Assembly: GCA_014607495.2 (NCBI GenBank) | Contig: CP053170.1 | Coordinates: 6,696,001 to 6,760,000, forward strand | Source: Carposina sasakii | Taxonomy: Eukaryota > Arthropoda > Insecta > Lepidoptera > Carposinidae | DNA: 64,000 nucleotides | Direction: 5' to 3' | Shown: positions 10,220 to 20,814 of the stretch, piece after piece | How the letters are laid out: the number at the start of each line of letters is the position of its first letter | Numbering within the stretch: position 1 is the stretch's first letter | The notes under the pieces: model-generated | The model's database searches: none | What the model was told of the DNA's origin: nothing | What the model saw: the letters and a program-made list of their open reading frames with translations, nothing else | Program-made: the position numbers and the translations under genes

Positions 10220-11450
10220 TAATTCCCTGTTTGCTTATACAATTTGTATTATGTAACAGCAATATCAAAGGATTTCGACATTTTAATGCGAATTTTGCAC
10301 AATATTCCCGTGTCACATTGCTATTGTTTTGTTTTTGCAGGGTACGTAATAGCCAATCGATAACCCAATTTCCGATCTTTCCAACTTCATTTGAAAATAC
10401 CGAATCGGCTTATACTGGGTATGTGTGTAGATAATATAAGGCTTCATTTCACACTTTATATATGTATATATTCAAAAATCTCTGTATTCACGTCATATCC
10501 CGACGATGTCTGAAAACAGCTTCAGGCTACGGCACCCTAACTTGGTATTGTACTATGCAGTACATAGGTTTCTCGTAAATGGGGATTGTTACTTTGGGAG
10601 TGTGTGAGCTGAGTAAAGTTTTAAGGTAAAATTTAAAGCTTAATCAACTAGCTACCATATACGAGGTGTAAGCAAAATTTGAGACTCAAAATCACATATT
10701 TTAAGCCGGCTGAATCATAAGATGTAAGGTTTGTAAAAAAGGATAAAAAAATCATCTTATAGTAGATACTGTTAGCCCAGGCAACAACGTATCGGCCAAA
10801 TTTCGAAAAATAAAGATAATTTTGAAAGTTTTGAAATTTGATTACAATATTCATTTTGGCTTATTAATGAACGGGTTAAAAGTACTAAGGAAATGAAAAG
10901 GAATCAACAGTATTTCTAAAGTGTACGCGAAATCATGAATTAAAAGTCATTCATTTGACCCTACGTCATCTCATTGCCCCATTATTTACTGGTTCGGCGC
11001 AATATGGTTTCTTTTGAAAATGATATTGCCATGGAGTTGGCGTTTTTAATTTTACTAACCTAGGTAAATACAACGTGAGATAGACGACTGTGGCGATAAT
11101 TTCGAATGCAGCGCACGCGCACACGCCGCGGGTAAAGGACCTAAGCATTGCGCAGGACGGTAATTTGCGCAGTGTACTGATTTCTTATCGATGCAATTTA
11201 CACTCAATGTGTGATGTCTAATGAATAACTAACGTCTTCATTTGAAAGTGAAATTATAATCCGTGTATTGTTGTATGAATCTGAAGAAAATAATATATAT
11301 TCTTCTATTTCTGATTGGTCAGTAGCAGTAATGCATAGGTACTATTCTACTACTAAAATACCTAGATATTAATAGATAATACTCACTAAAACAAAGTCGC
11401 TGTTTATATATAACTATATATTGTTTCATTTATGTTTACGTGTTCATATA
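10220..11450. other. Mostly featureless intron DNA
   Basis: Around 10655-10720 there is a short M2-like piece (AATTTGAGACTCAAAATCAC). A slightly CpG-richer stretch lies near 11090-11170. No gene could be supported. Confidence 0.4.
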
Positions 11451-11454
11451 TATA

Positions 11455-11585
11455 TGAAAACAAGGAGAGAGTCCTGTACAGATGCGCGCTTCAAGAATAC
11501 GTCTGCTGCATCTCCTTCCGTGCATGTCGTAAGTAAGAGTCGACTATGGAACTCGGGCATTCTCTCAGGCGATAAGCTACCAATT
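11455..11585 (+). mobile_element. Family Z, 5' fragment
   Basis: GAATACGTCTGCTGCATCTC, CTTCCGTGCATGTCGTAAG, AGAGTCGACTATGGAACTCG and CTCTCAGGCGATAAGCTACC identify the left half of Z. Confidence 0.65.
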
Positions 11586-12029
11586 TAACATCTTTAATTT
11601 TGCTCTGACTCATTATAAATTATTTAGGCGTGGTTAGTATTTTTAGCATAGTTTAAGCTCTCATCTCTGATATAGATTCTTTTTACAAAGCTTAAAAGAC
11701 TTTATAAGCTGCTACATAGCTTAAAAAGCTCCATGGCTCAGTAAAAGTGAGATCGAATAAACACCATTACGGATGTCATCGGCTGGATCGAAAGTGCACA
11801 CCGTGCATAATGATGTGTACTTTATGTGGCATGTGAGTACGCTGCGCAAACGCAGGTTTCACTTCTGATGTACTGCTAAGGGTACGTTATGGTCATGCAT
11901 TTGCAATTTTTCTAATATGTATAAGAATTTTCTATCTTTACGACCTGCTGAAGGAAAGTTAAAAAAACTCGTCGATTAGATACGGTTTCATGTAACTTGT
12001 ATGAAATCTTCACATACATATATAAATAT

Positions 12030-12170
12030 AAACAAGGCAGGCAGGATCATAAGGCTGATCCCACAGGCACGTTTAGCATAACGAGGACAGTTGCAAACGA
12101 TCAATGACAAGTTGCTAGCTTATCATCTGAGAGAATTCCCGAGATCCTTAAGGCGAGGTACTAGTGGTCC
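12030..12170 (-). mobile_element. Family Z fragment
   Basis: Reversed Z: AGGATCATAAGGCTGATCCC, CACGTTTAGCATAACGAGGA, CAATGACAAGTTGCTAGCTT and ATCATCTGAGAGAATTCCCG. Confidence 0.65.
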
Positions 12171-12478
12171 TTTTTGAAAATCAGCGCTGCTTGCATGGTA
12201 GGCACGCCTTACCTTGTTCTAGCAGCATTCAGCTGAAAAGGGACCTATTTGGCGGTTGCACTTACACGGGACGTGACTGCGGGGCTCCAATTAGGGTGCA
12301 CGGTTCTTCCTGTTACTGTTCTTTTCTACATGTGTGTTCTTACCTGTTTGCCTACTCTTTTCTATTGTGTCTTTTTCTACGCTATTTCCATTGTCTTGTT
12401 CTATGTTGTTGTTGCTGTCCGTGTATATGTAATTGTCAAATAAATTCTATCTATCTATCTATCTATCTAGTGGACAAG
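12170..12478 (+). mobile_element. Retroposon tail ending in (ATCT)n
   Basis: GC-richer block (GGACCTATTTGGCGGTTGCA, GACGTGACTGCGGGGCTCCA), then a T/C-rich stretch and AATAAATTC followed by about five ATCT units at 12447-12470. An AATAAA-like signal beside a short tandem repeat is typical of a LINE or SINE 3' end. The open frames across it are Cys- and Leu-rich readings of pyrimidine-rich sequence and are not called as genes. Confidence 0.5.
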
Positions 12479-12479
12479 T

Positions 12480-13560
12480 GAAAAACACCTTTCTCTAGAA
12501 CAAATTGTTTTGGTATTCACAACTAACTATCGATCTTGAAAATAATACTTCAACATACTTAAATTTAAAGATATTGTCTAAGGAATGTGCTAATTCGTTA
12601 CACGATAGTGTATACATTGCTCGATAAAATATTATCTCAAAAAAAGCTCAATGTAAAATCTAAAACAAATAGGTTGATAATAAAATGTCTGTCTACACAA
12701 ACAATTTTTATATAGAAATATCCCTTTTTAATTACTACAGGGAACCTGTTAAAATTTAGGTATCACTTCATTCATAAAATTAGTAAATTATCAAAAAAAC
12801 TAAATTCTATAAAAATTTCCGACTTTCCATGCCCGTTTGGTAACTTTAGTACTGCGCATGGCGCTTTAGGTGACGGACCTGTGTCAAATTTTTTACGAAA
12901 AAAACATAGAAATTATTGATAAATACAAAGCAAAATATAATAAATAAACCATAATAGATAAATATAAGTGATATGAAGGTAATTAATTCATTTCTGGTCA
13001 CGTTTATCACACAGAAATAGGTAAAATTTATTTTTATAATATTAATTTTAAAGTTGAGTGACAAAAAAGATATTTGAGGCCACAGAGTAGAAATTAAACA
13101 CAGTATCACAATCAGTATCTACTAGATGATTGATGAAAGTAAAGTATACTTAGTGAACTAAGAATAAGTGTAAGCGAACAGTGTTTGTATATTAAACAAA
13201 ACGAGAACTTGTATTTACTTGTTATTACTCTACAAGTGTTCTTGTGGTCAGGTTTATAGTGTTCATATCAGTATTTAAAAAATACAGACTTGGTATTATA
13301 ACCTGTAATATAAGTATATAATTATTTTACGTATTTATTTTTTATTTACAATAATCAAATTGTTTATTAATTTACAGTGCATTGATCTACGATAAATTCG
13401 TGGCATGACCATAAGAAATTTAACATTAGAAAATGTTAATGAAGGGACAGCTGTGGGACACCACTATGTTGGCTATATAAAAAAATAAAAATATTATGGA
13501 AAAAATATATGGATTCATTTATTAAAAGTTTATTGTATTGACGCATACGCATGAAAAATT
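12480..13560. other. No recognisable feature
   Basis: Strongly AT-rich. An 87-codon minus frame at 12846-13109 is Ile/Phe/Asn-rich, as expected by chance from AT-rich DNA. Confidence 0.4.
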
Positions 13561-13569
13561 TACATACCT

Positions 13570-13830
13570 ATTTTCTCGGCGACTGTCCATAATATAATGA
13601 TTTGAGAATTTAAGTTTTGTATGATAGTATATCTAATATTTCGAGAATTAAATATTTTGAGAATATAATATTATACTCCCTTATAATATAAGCCTATCAA
13701 AACAAACTCGCATTCTTCTACTGATATCGTAATGTGGAATTACTAATTTTTGTATGCTGTGGCCTTTCGTACTATCCATCAAATTCACGCATGCGCAGTC
13801 GCTGAATTGCATGGACGATTCAGTTGATAT
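13570..13830 (-). repeat. About 240-bp repeat, inverted relative to 30925-31160
   Basis: Reading in reverse gives CATGCAATTCAGCGACTGCG, CATGCGTGAATTTGATGGAT, AGTACGAAAGGCCACAGCAT and ATTCTTCTACTGATATCGTA (plus strand). The same order occurs forward at 30925-31160. It is a dispersed repeat of unknown class. Confidence 0.7.
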
Positions 13831-13985
13831 TCTAGTGAAGCTCCGCGCCAGTACAGACTATTGTTAATAATCAATAAATTAATGAAATTATCTGCTAATA
13901 ATTTATGCCCGCTGGCCGTTAGTGGTCTTTGATCAAACTAAAATAAAATAACTATCTAGTTTATTTGTTAAAACGAGTTTAACTA

Positions 13986-14213
13986 AACAGGTCAGAGACG
14001 TTGCCTATTTTTTCTGCTCGATACAAAAATGTCCATGAATACCTTTTGTATATTAAACGTGACATAGCCTATGCCATAGATTCTATAGTAAATAATAACG
14101 AGACTGACGAGAATTATTCTATAGCCTATACGTATCCTGATGTTGTAGGCTACATAAACGCCAATTTTAATCAAAATCCGTTCAGTAATTTTAGCGTAAA
14201 AGACAAATAAACA
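13986..14213 (+). other. Unidentified open frame, possible exon or retrogene fragment
   Basis: A 69-codon frame (first codon TTG) ends in TAA at 14211-14213. Codons are varied and protein-like, with local text such as FSARYKNVHEYLLYIKRDIA and PDVVGYINANF rather than low-complexity AT translation. A CAG at 13988-13990 could serve as an acceptor, but its pyrimidine tract is weak. It is antisense inside the Kazal intron. No family was recognised. It could be a terminal exon, a fragment of a mobile or viral gene, or chance. Confidence 0.25.
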
Positions 14214-14489
14214 TCCAAACATCTATTCTCAAACTTTCACATTTACAATATAAGTAGGATTATAGGATCAACATTAATAGTTTCCACAGAATAGCAACAT
14301 TCTTACAAATGATAGTGATCTATGGCGGACTAGGGAAAGTCATGGTGGTTCGAGGGGGAAAGTGAAGCTGTAGGTAAGTGGCCAGTGACATGCTATACAC
14401 GGCAATGGGCATTTTACTGGGAACCCATTGCAGTCCATCTATTAAGGGTCCGTACATTAGCTATCTGATTGTAAAGGCATATCTTATGT

Positions 14490-15105
14490 GGCTCTATAGT
14501 GGACGCACGTGACTCTGTCCGCGTGGACTGCAGAAAAAACGAAATGTCGAAATTATCCTGGATAAAAATATTTTCCCGGGATAATGTGTTATTGTTAGTC
14601 TATGTGTTATTCTGAAATGTAAGCTATACAGGATGATTTTTGGTCGTCAACGTTCTCGAAAACTACGGAATCTCCTCATCATTACGATCATTTTTCTCCA
14701 TGGAAGTATACCTAGGAAGTGTCTGGTTTCCAAAATATTAGGGTCCAAAGTTGAGTAAATAGACTGCGTTTTTCTGCATAAATACACATTGACGCGTGTA
14801 GCAAGATTTTTTCACGAGAAATAATTAATATCTGTCTATGAAAAAACGAGCATAAACACTGGACACTATAAATTTCGCCCGATCAAGTAATTAATTTTTT
14901 TTTTCAAAACAATTTACATCGTTTTTTTTTGGCATAAACTTACTTGATTTGATGTATAGAGTAAGATTAACGTTAAGGGTGGTAACGAAAAAACATCCTG
15001 TATGTATTATTGTGAAGTTTTATCAAATCCATTCTATAGTTTTTGCGTGAAAGACACAACAAACACACATTCATCCTCATCAACTTTTGCGTTTAATAAT
15101 TATTA
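14490..15105 (-). mobile_element. Helitron-like element interrupted by M1
   Basis: The left part (GTGGACGCACGTGACTCTGT, CCGCGTGGACTGCAGAAAAA) is the reverse of the Q/Lep1-type 3' end. The right part (TCAAATCCATTCTATAGTTT, TTGCGTGAAAGACACAAC) matches the reverse of 55610-55830. In that relative the two parts are contiguous; here they are split by the M1 copy at 14627-15002. Confidence 0.6.
14627..15002 (+). mobile_element. M1 MITE, near full length, nested
   Basis: TACAGGATGATTTTTGGTCG at the left and CATCCTGTA at the right. Comparison with the uninterrupted relative near 55725 places the insertion within AAGCTAT|...TATTATTG, with a TA-containing duplication. Confidence 0.85.
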
Positions 15106-15199
15106 GGATTTATAAAGTAAAGTAAGGTTTACCTATCTTTAGGTACACATAAAATGATTTCTCCATAAACTTATGGCGGCCTGAAAGCAAACATGGCAG

Positions 15200-15290
15200 C
15201 AGTAGGTTCTCCGTTATGATCTTGCAGTTCTGGCTAAGCCGTTTAGGGATACAGCTGTGTGTATTGTATGTATGAAATAGAGTGCATGTG
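15200..15290 (+). mobile_element. Family Z, 3' fragment
   Basis: CTCCGTTATGATCTTGCAGT, TCTGGCTAAGCCGTTTAGGG and ACAGCTGTGTGTATTGTATG. Confidence 0.55.
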
Positions 15291-15381
15291 TGCAGGGCCG
15301 GCCCGCCCATACGGCGAACGGAGCAGTCGCTCCAGGCGTCAAATCCTAGAAGGGCGCCTAAATGGTAAAGATATAGGTATA

Positions 15382-15859
15382 TACAGTGTGTTTGTGACAG
15401 ACAAATATTGATATGGTGACTTCAGACCATGATTTTGAGATGAAAACAAAGTGAAAATTTTTCGACTTTTATTTCATTTTTCGAGGAAAAAAATTGTGTG
15501 GTTCGTTTAAGTAGGCCTTAAATAATGACTTAAAAATATTTTTTTTTATATCCAAATAAAAAAATATATTTTTAAGAAGATTTTCAAAAAAAAAGTTGCT
15601 TTCAAAAAAGTTCAATTAACTGATCAACCCCAAAGGAGAGTCACAAGTGATCCAAAAAACAGCAATGTATCACAAAATAACCAATAAGCCCATTTAACTA
15701 GTCACAGGATCGCCCGGTACAATTGGCGCGTAAAGCAAACATTGCGTATAATGAAATCAAAAATTAATTTCCTGCTAGTAATAACACTGTCGTATAACTC
15801 AAAACAGTGATATTTGTTCAGTATCTCAGTATTTGTCTGGCTGTCACATACACCCTGTA
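15382..15859. mobile_element. M4 MITE
   Basis: Ends TACAGTGTGTTTGTGACAGA and TCTGGCTGTCACATACACCC with TGTA form inverted termini. Interior includes GACTTCAGACCATGATTTTG, long A/T tracts, GTGATCCAAAAAACAGCAAT and AATAACCAATAAGCCCATTT. The same order appears inverted at 62908-63393. Confidence 0.75.
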
Positions 15860-15989
15860 TTATTAGGAGCAAACAGGAGGCGCCATAATCATAGAAATGA
15901 AGAGGAGATACCAAATCCCTGGCCATAATTGGATCTCGCTCCATTCTTAAATTTACTTCGGGCCGGCGCATGTGTGACATCGACATCTA

Positions 15990-16535
15990 ATAAGAAAGAA
16001 TTCATCTTTTTTTTTCTTTTTTAATCTTGAATGTTATATTCTTTTATGTATGTGGAATAAAGAATAAGAATTTCCTGAAATTGCTACGGGAAGTGGAAAT
16101 CTTCACGAAATCCATGGAAGTTTATACGAACAAATTCGTGTGCAGCCGCTAGTCTACTTATATTTCTAATTTGTTTACTTTTCTTACCTACTTTTATTTT
16201 TCTTTGAATAATTAATTAATGCATAAAATTTTTCTTTTTATCTTATATTACCATGAAACCCAGATAAAACCTATCAAATAACAAAAGGTAAAAGGCATAA
16301 ATTAACTTTCACTTCCGATAGCAAATACCTAACAAAGAAAAAAATCTTCTTTTTACCAAGGGTATGCAAATTAGGAAAACAATTCCAATTAGGAAAGCAC
16401 TTTTGTTTTCAATTCAACACTTTCTTCGACTTATTTCTTTGGTGTTAACAAGTTTTTAGTGTTAATTAATTGAATAAAAAGTAAGAGTAGGTATGTAGTG
16501 TTTCAAGAATATAAGAGGTTATGTAATCGCCAAAA
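15990..16535. other. AT-rich DNA with a Helitron-like end
   Basis: At about 16080-16152, CGTGTGCAGCCGCTAGTCTA resembles a Lepidopteran Helitron 3' terminus (CTAG). The rest shows no feature. Confidence 0.35.
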
Positions 16536-16538
16536 TAA

Positions 16539-16797
16539 GACGTGGTGATAGCCTAATGGTTAAAACGTGCGCGTTCAGTCGGGAGGCGTGAGTTCGATCC
16601 CAATCACTGGCCTGTACCACTGAATTTATTTAATGTACGGATTTTTCTAAAAATTGTCACTTAGCTATACCCAAGAGGGGTTGGTGTCAGGCAGGTAGCC
16701 GGCCGTAATGACATTGGCAATGTGAGTTTGGAAAGAAACCATATTGCGCTGACCCCATAAGTATTGGTATAAGGGCAGGAAGATGATGATGATGTAA
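16539..16797 (+). mobile_element. tRNA-derived SINE, family S2
   Basis: A box-like TGATAGCCTAATGGTTAAAA and B box GAGTTCGATCCCA, then CTGGCCTGTACCACTGAATT, ATTGTCACTTAGC and a (GAT)n tail. The same head and body lie reversed at 50521-50858. Confidence 0.8.
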
Positions 16798-16919
16798 TCA
16801 CCAAAATCATAGACAAAGAAAATTGTAGAAAAGAGAGTGCACTATAATATCTCCTGCGCAAACCGCTATGACGATCGGAGACATTATTGATTGACTTATT
16901 TGTAATTAACAGTTATCTA

Positions 16920-17605
16920 CACTAATATTATAAAGAGGAAAACTTTGTTTGTTTGGTTGTAATGAATAGGCTCAAAAACTTCTGGACCGATTTAAAAAAT
17001 TCTTTCACCGTTAGAATCCTTATTGGACCTGGATGAACATAGGCTACAAGAATTTCCCGTATTCCCACGGGAAGGCGACCAACGGGAATTCTATATTTTT
17101 TACGAAAAGCTATACATATGAAGCTGAAATCGGGCATAAGATTGACTAAAAACGGATTTGAAATTGAATTCATAATTTTTACCGCTATACACCATATAAT
17201 CATAGGGACTGCGAGGAAGCACTAAGAACGGATTATTCCCAGAAGGGGAAACGGGAATTAATTATTTTTTAGAAAACAGTTATACATATGCTGAAGTTGG
17301 GCATATATATTTATAGCATGAGAACGGATTTCATAAAATTCCCACGGGAAGGGGACCCGGGAATTTTTTTTTTACGAAAACGGCATATGCTGAAATTGGA
17401 CCGACTCCGAGGAAGCACTAGGAACGCACGATTCCCACGGACAAACGGGAATTCATTATTTTTTACGAAAATTATATGAATTGAACTTGGGACCCCGAGG
17501 AAATTTGGGAAGGGAACCAACGGGCGTTCCAAATTTTTAACCGCTGTATGAAGTTGTAGCTAATGTACTGATATGTACCGAAGCGAAGCGAGGGCGGGCC
17601 ACTAG
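16920..17605 (+). mobile_element. Lep1-like Helitron with internal tandem repeats
   Basis: Starts at TCTACACTAATATTATAAAG, then GGTTGTAATGAATAGGCTCA, and ends CGGGCCACTAGT. Helitrons typically begin TC and end CTAG next to T, which fits. Inside, degenerate units repeat about four times: an ATTCCCACGGGAAGG-like core, ACGGGAATT, TTTTTTACGAAAA, ATACATATGCTGAA and GAGGAAGCACTA. The apparent frames at 17288-17532 are this repeat and are not genes. Confidence 0.7.
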
Positions 17606-18558
17606 TCTTGGATATTTTACACTTATTTTTGAGGATTTTCTTTTCTTGACGTTTCCATTCATCGTTATCATCCATCACAAATTCAGAAATCATTTTACTA
17701 ATGGCTTCTACCTTTTATTTGGGTAAAACTTAAAAAGTAACTAACTCCTAAAATATTAACACAATCTTTAGATTAAAAACTAATCCAACAATAAATTGAA
17801 GTTAAGTTAGACTTCTACCGTGTTATTACAAAAGAATTTAAACATATTTTAAGCTAAACATGACCTGAATTTGGCAGATATGCCGTACATTTTGCTGTCA
17901 AATTTCAGATTTAAATTGAGTCTAACTTTAGACGGTCTTTTGTAATCTTGGCTCTTGATACTTAATTAAATCGCGATGATTTTCAAACGTTGTTTTTGAC
18001 GTCAAATTTTGATTGGTCTTCCAAAAACTGACTATTCTGTGACTGTTTTATCAAGAATTGTAACAAGTTGTTAGGTATCTCAGAACCAGAATTCCATAAA
18101 CACGAAATAGTTCAAATTGCATTATTTGCAGACCACCAACTTATGCTTTCCTGGTACAGCCATAAAATTGTCTTTACTAAGAAACGTTTTACATGTAGAA
18201 CGTACGGTACCTGGCTATCTCACTTGCACATCATGTTGTCTTTATCACGAGATCCGTTTACCGGGTATCATTCATCAGCTGTTGCGGTGTTGAATTTAAT
18301 GAAAATTGTTAGAGTGACCATGATGTATATGTATGCGTACAATCCCCTTAACACGTGTTACAGTTAAACTTTTAAAAACGAAATATGGAATGCACTATTT
18401 ATTTTGTCAAAGTAACACGAGTCTAAACAACGTTTAACGATGTTTGTAATACCACCAAAATATTTCGAAAGGCGTTGAATATATTTCTGTTAAACCTAAA
18501 GCAAAAAAGTTGAATTGAATATGAAAAGTTATGAGTTCAACAATAAATATAAATAAAT
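17606..18558. other. No firm feature; one weak open frame
   Basis: TTAAGTTAGACTTCTACCG at 17812 and GAGTCTAACTTTAGACGG at 17920 are roughly inverted and may mark a decayed MITE. A 99-codon plus frame (18068-18367) matches nothing I recognise and has no splice or promoter support. Confidence 0.35.
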
Positions 18559-18559
18559 A

Positions 18560-18730
18560 CATATTCGCATATTTTACAACATATTAACTTAGTCCTACAC
18601 AAAGATCCCTAAGGTCTTACATCGCAGATACTAAGCAACGGTATACTAATAGATTAGTATAGAAATATCCATGGCTCGGAAACAAACATCAATATTCAGC
18701 ATATCAATAGCAAAATTTCATTATTTTTGA
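18560..18730 (-). mobile_element. SINE family S3, body only
   Basis: Shares TAGTCCTACACAAAGATCCC, TAAGGTCTTACATCGCAG, ACTAAGCAACGGTATA, ATCCATGGCTCGGAAACAAA and CAGCATATCAATAGC with the complete copy at 36630-36850. The tRNA head is missing. Confidence 0.75.
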
Positions 18731-18751
18731 GTTAAAATTCAAAGCCTGTCC

Positions 18752-18905
18752 ATACATACATTAGTAGTGACAGGTGGTCAGCCCATCGCCTACAACACAC
18801 CAAAACCCTTTTGTCCCTCTACTGACTTGTACAGTACGCCCGGGAAGAGAAGCAGCTGAAGTATTATACCTTTTTTTCACTCCCAGAGCAGCATAGAAGA
18901 CATGT
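18752..18905 (+). mobile_element. Family P repeat, 3' half
   Basis: TTAGTAGTGACAGGTGGTCA, GCCCATCGCCTACAACACAC, TTGTCCCTCTACTGACTTGT, CCCGGGAAGAGAAGCAGCTG and ACTCCCAGAGCAGCATAGAA. Confidence 0.75.
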
Positions 18906-19740
18906 CCACATGGTAGATATTCCAATTCCATTCTTCAAGTTTTATTTAAGTATAGCTTGCTTCTTCATCTAGGATAGCATACCTACACTAATCCAAAAGA
19001 CATATTGTGTCCATTAATTATGTAAATTATGGACACCTAAATGTCTAAAAACTATAGCAGAAGTCGTATATAAATAAGAATTTAGATTCCATCTCGACGA
19101 TTATCTTAATTTGGTATTAAATAACTGGCTACATCAGCCGAAACGTGTATTTGACGTCCAATAATCTGTAAATGCTTGTAATCTGTAGGATGACCATATT
19201 TTATGTGGACAAGAAGACAAAATGTCCACGAAGTCGTCAGTGATAAATTGTTATGTAAAGTAAACGATTCGAGCAATTTGTAATCCTATAAGTTCAGAAA
19301 ATACAAGCGTTGAAATAAACTTTACGGTATGTATGTAGGAGAGATATAATAAAATAAATAAAACAGAACATTCTCCATTCGTTTGAGACTTTACCTTTAA
19401 TACGACAGGTCTTCTATACTTTATACTTCTAAAAATAAATATTCATATTATGTGGTATGACGAAAAATATGTGTTGTAGCTATTATGTAAGTAGGTTTTA
19501 TAGCTTTTGAAGTAAGTTGACAATTTATAGTTATGCGTTAGAATTTTTTTTTCGTTTAATAAAATAGCTACATCATAACTTACCATCAAAAGATTTATTT
19601 TTATTTTTTTTATTTATATCACACAACATTTAACACATAATTATATCTTTCACATAGGTATAATATAAACTTCTATAACTTTTTCTATATACCAATCTAT
19701 AAGTAAAAAACATTTCACCACATAAACATGATGATAACTA
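18906..19740. other. No recognisable feature
   Basis: AT-rich intron DNA without repeats or frames that could be supported. Confidence 0.4.
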
Positions 19741-19744
19741 CTAC

Positions 19745-20042
19745 AACCTTAAACATTTTGCCAAGAGTGCACTTCATCGAATATTTCGCATATACGATGG
19801 CGCTTTATCAGTTCTTGGAAGTGACATTCAAACGTTCGAGGTACACCGTATAGTCTAGTACTATACCCCATTAATGGAGGTATAGGATTATAGGATGAAT
19901 TATGAAATTTCCAAGTGATAGTTTTATGATGCCGGGCGTCGGTTGGATGCAGGCTGCTTCCGACCGGTCGGAGTGGAGGTTGTTGGGGGAGGCCTATGTC
20001 CAACAGTGGACTTCTCAGGGCTGTAAATGATGATGATGATGA
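19745..20042 (+). mobile_element. RTE-like non-LTR retrotransposon, 3' end
   Basis: GGGCGTCGGTTGGATGCAGG, CTGCTTCCGACCGGTCGGAG, TGGAGGTTGTTGGGGGAGGC, CTATGTCCAACAGTGGACTT and a (GAT)n tail. The encoded text (RWMQAA.DRS) is the usual C terminus of RTE-type ORF2. 5'-truncated and mutated. Confidence 0.75.
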
Positions 20043-20399
20043 GTTTTATGAATAACTTTCACCAATCCGATAACTTAATTCAGTCTACCTCCAGATACAA
20101 TAGGAATGGTAAAAATGATCACGAGTTAATAATTATTAATGATTTTTGGTCATTAATGATGATTAAGTCATTAGCGGAATAGGAAACGGAAATGAAATCC
20201 GAAAGTAATCAAATTTTTAATCGTTTTGCTAAATTTATGGCAACCCTATTAATTTTATGGTGATATAAAATATATGTTATACAGATTTCAAGTAGCATGA
20301 TAATAATAATGAACTACGTTGAGAAAGTAGTATGTTTGCTAGTTTCTAAGGACATAAACTTCATTAATCTGTAATTAGTAATTAATTTGAACGGTCAGG

Positions 20400-20650
20400 A
20401 CCTGAAGAGGAGAACTGACATGAGGCTCCACTAGAATACATCAGCTGCATCTCCTTGCGTGCATATCGTTAGAGTCGACTCTAAGAACTCAAAAGCGTTC
20501 TCTCAGATGATAAGCTAGCAACTTTGTCACCAATCTTTTACATCACCCACCGCTTTGTTTTGTAGCTATAGGATCTAGTTCGTGATCTTGCAGTTCTGGC
20601 TACCTAATTTTAGGATTACATCATCCCTATGTACCTATAGGTATTAAAAA
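20400..20650 (+). mobile_element. Family Z repeat
   Basis: Near-complete Z, from GAGGCTCCACTAGAATACAT to AGTTCTGGCTACCTAATTTT. With the next entry it makes a head-to-head Z pair within 400 bp. Confidence 0.75.
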
Positions 20651-20684
20651 AGGTATTAGCTAAATACTTCTATTCATAGCGGGG

Positions 20685-20812
20685 TCAGATTGATGTAAAA
20701 GATCAATGACATGTTGCTCATCGCCAAAGAGAACGCCCCTAATTTCCTTAGTCGACTCTTACGACATGCACGGAAGGAGATGCGGCTGATGTATTCTAGT
20801 ATTTTTTTAACT
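20685..20812 (-). mobile_element. Family Z, 5' half
   Basis: Reversed Z: AGATCAATGACATGTTGCTC, GCCAAAGAGAACGCCCCTAA, TTAGTCGACTCTTACGACAT and GCACGGAAGGAGATGCGGCT. Confidence 0.75.
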
Positions 20813-20814
20813 AA

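Noticed and set aside
12164..12481. 105-codon Cys-rich protein
   Set aside because: It is a pyrimidine-rich retroposon tail running into an (ATCT)n repeat; a second frame is equally open.
17288..17532. Genes in the tandem array
   Set aside because: Frames on both strands result from the repeated ACGGGAATT/ACGAAAA units.
18068..18367. 99-codon frame as a gene
   Set aside because: No recognisable domain, no acceptor or promoter, and composition not clearly coding.
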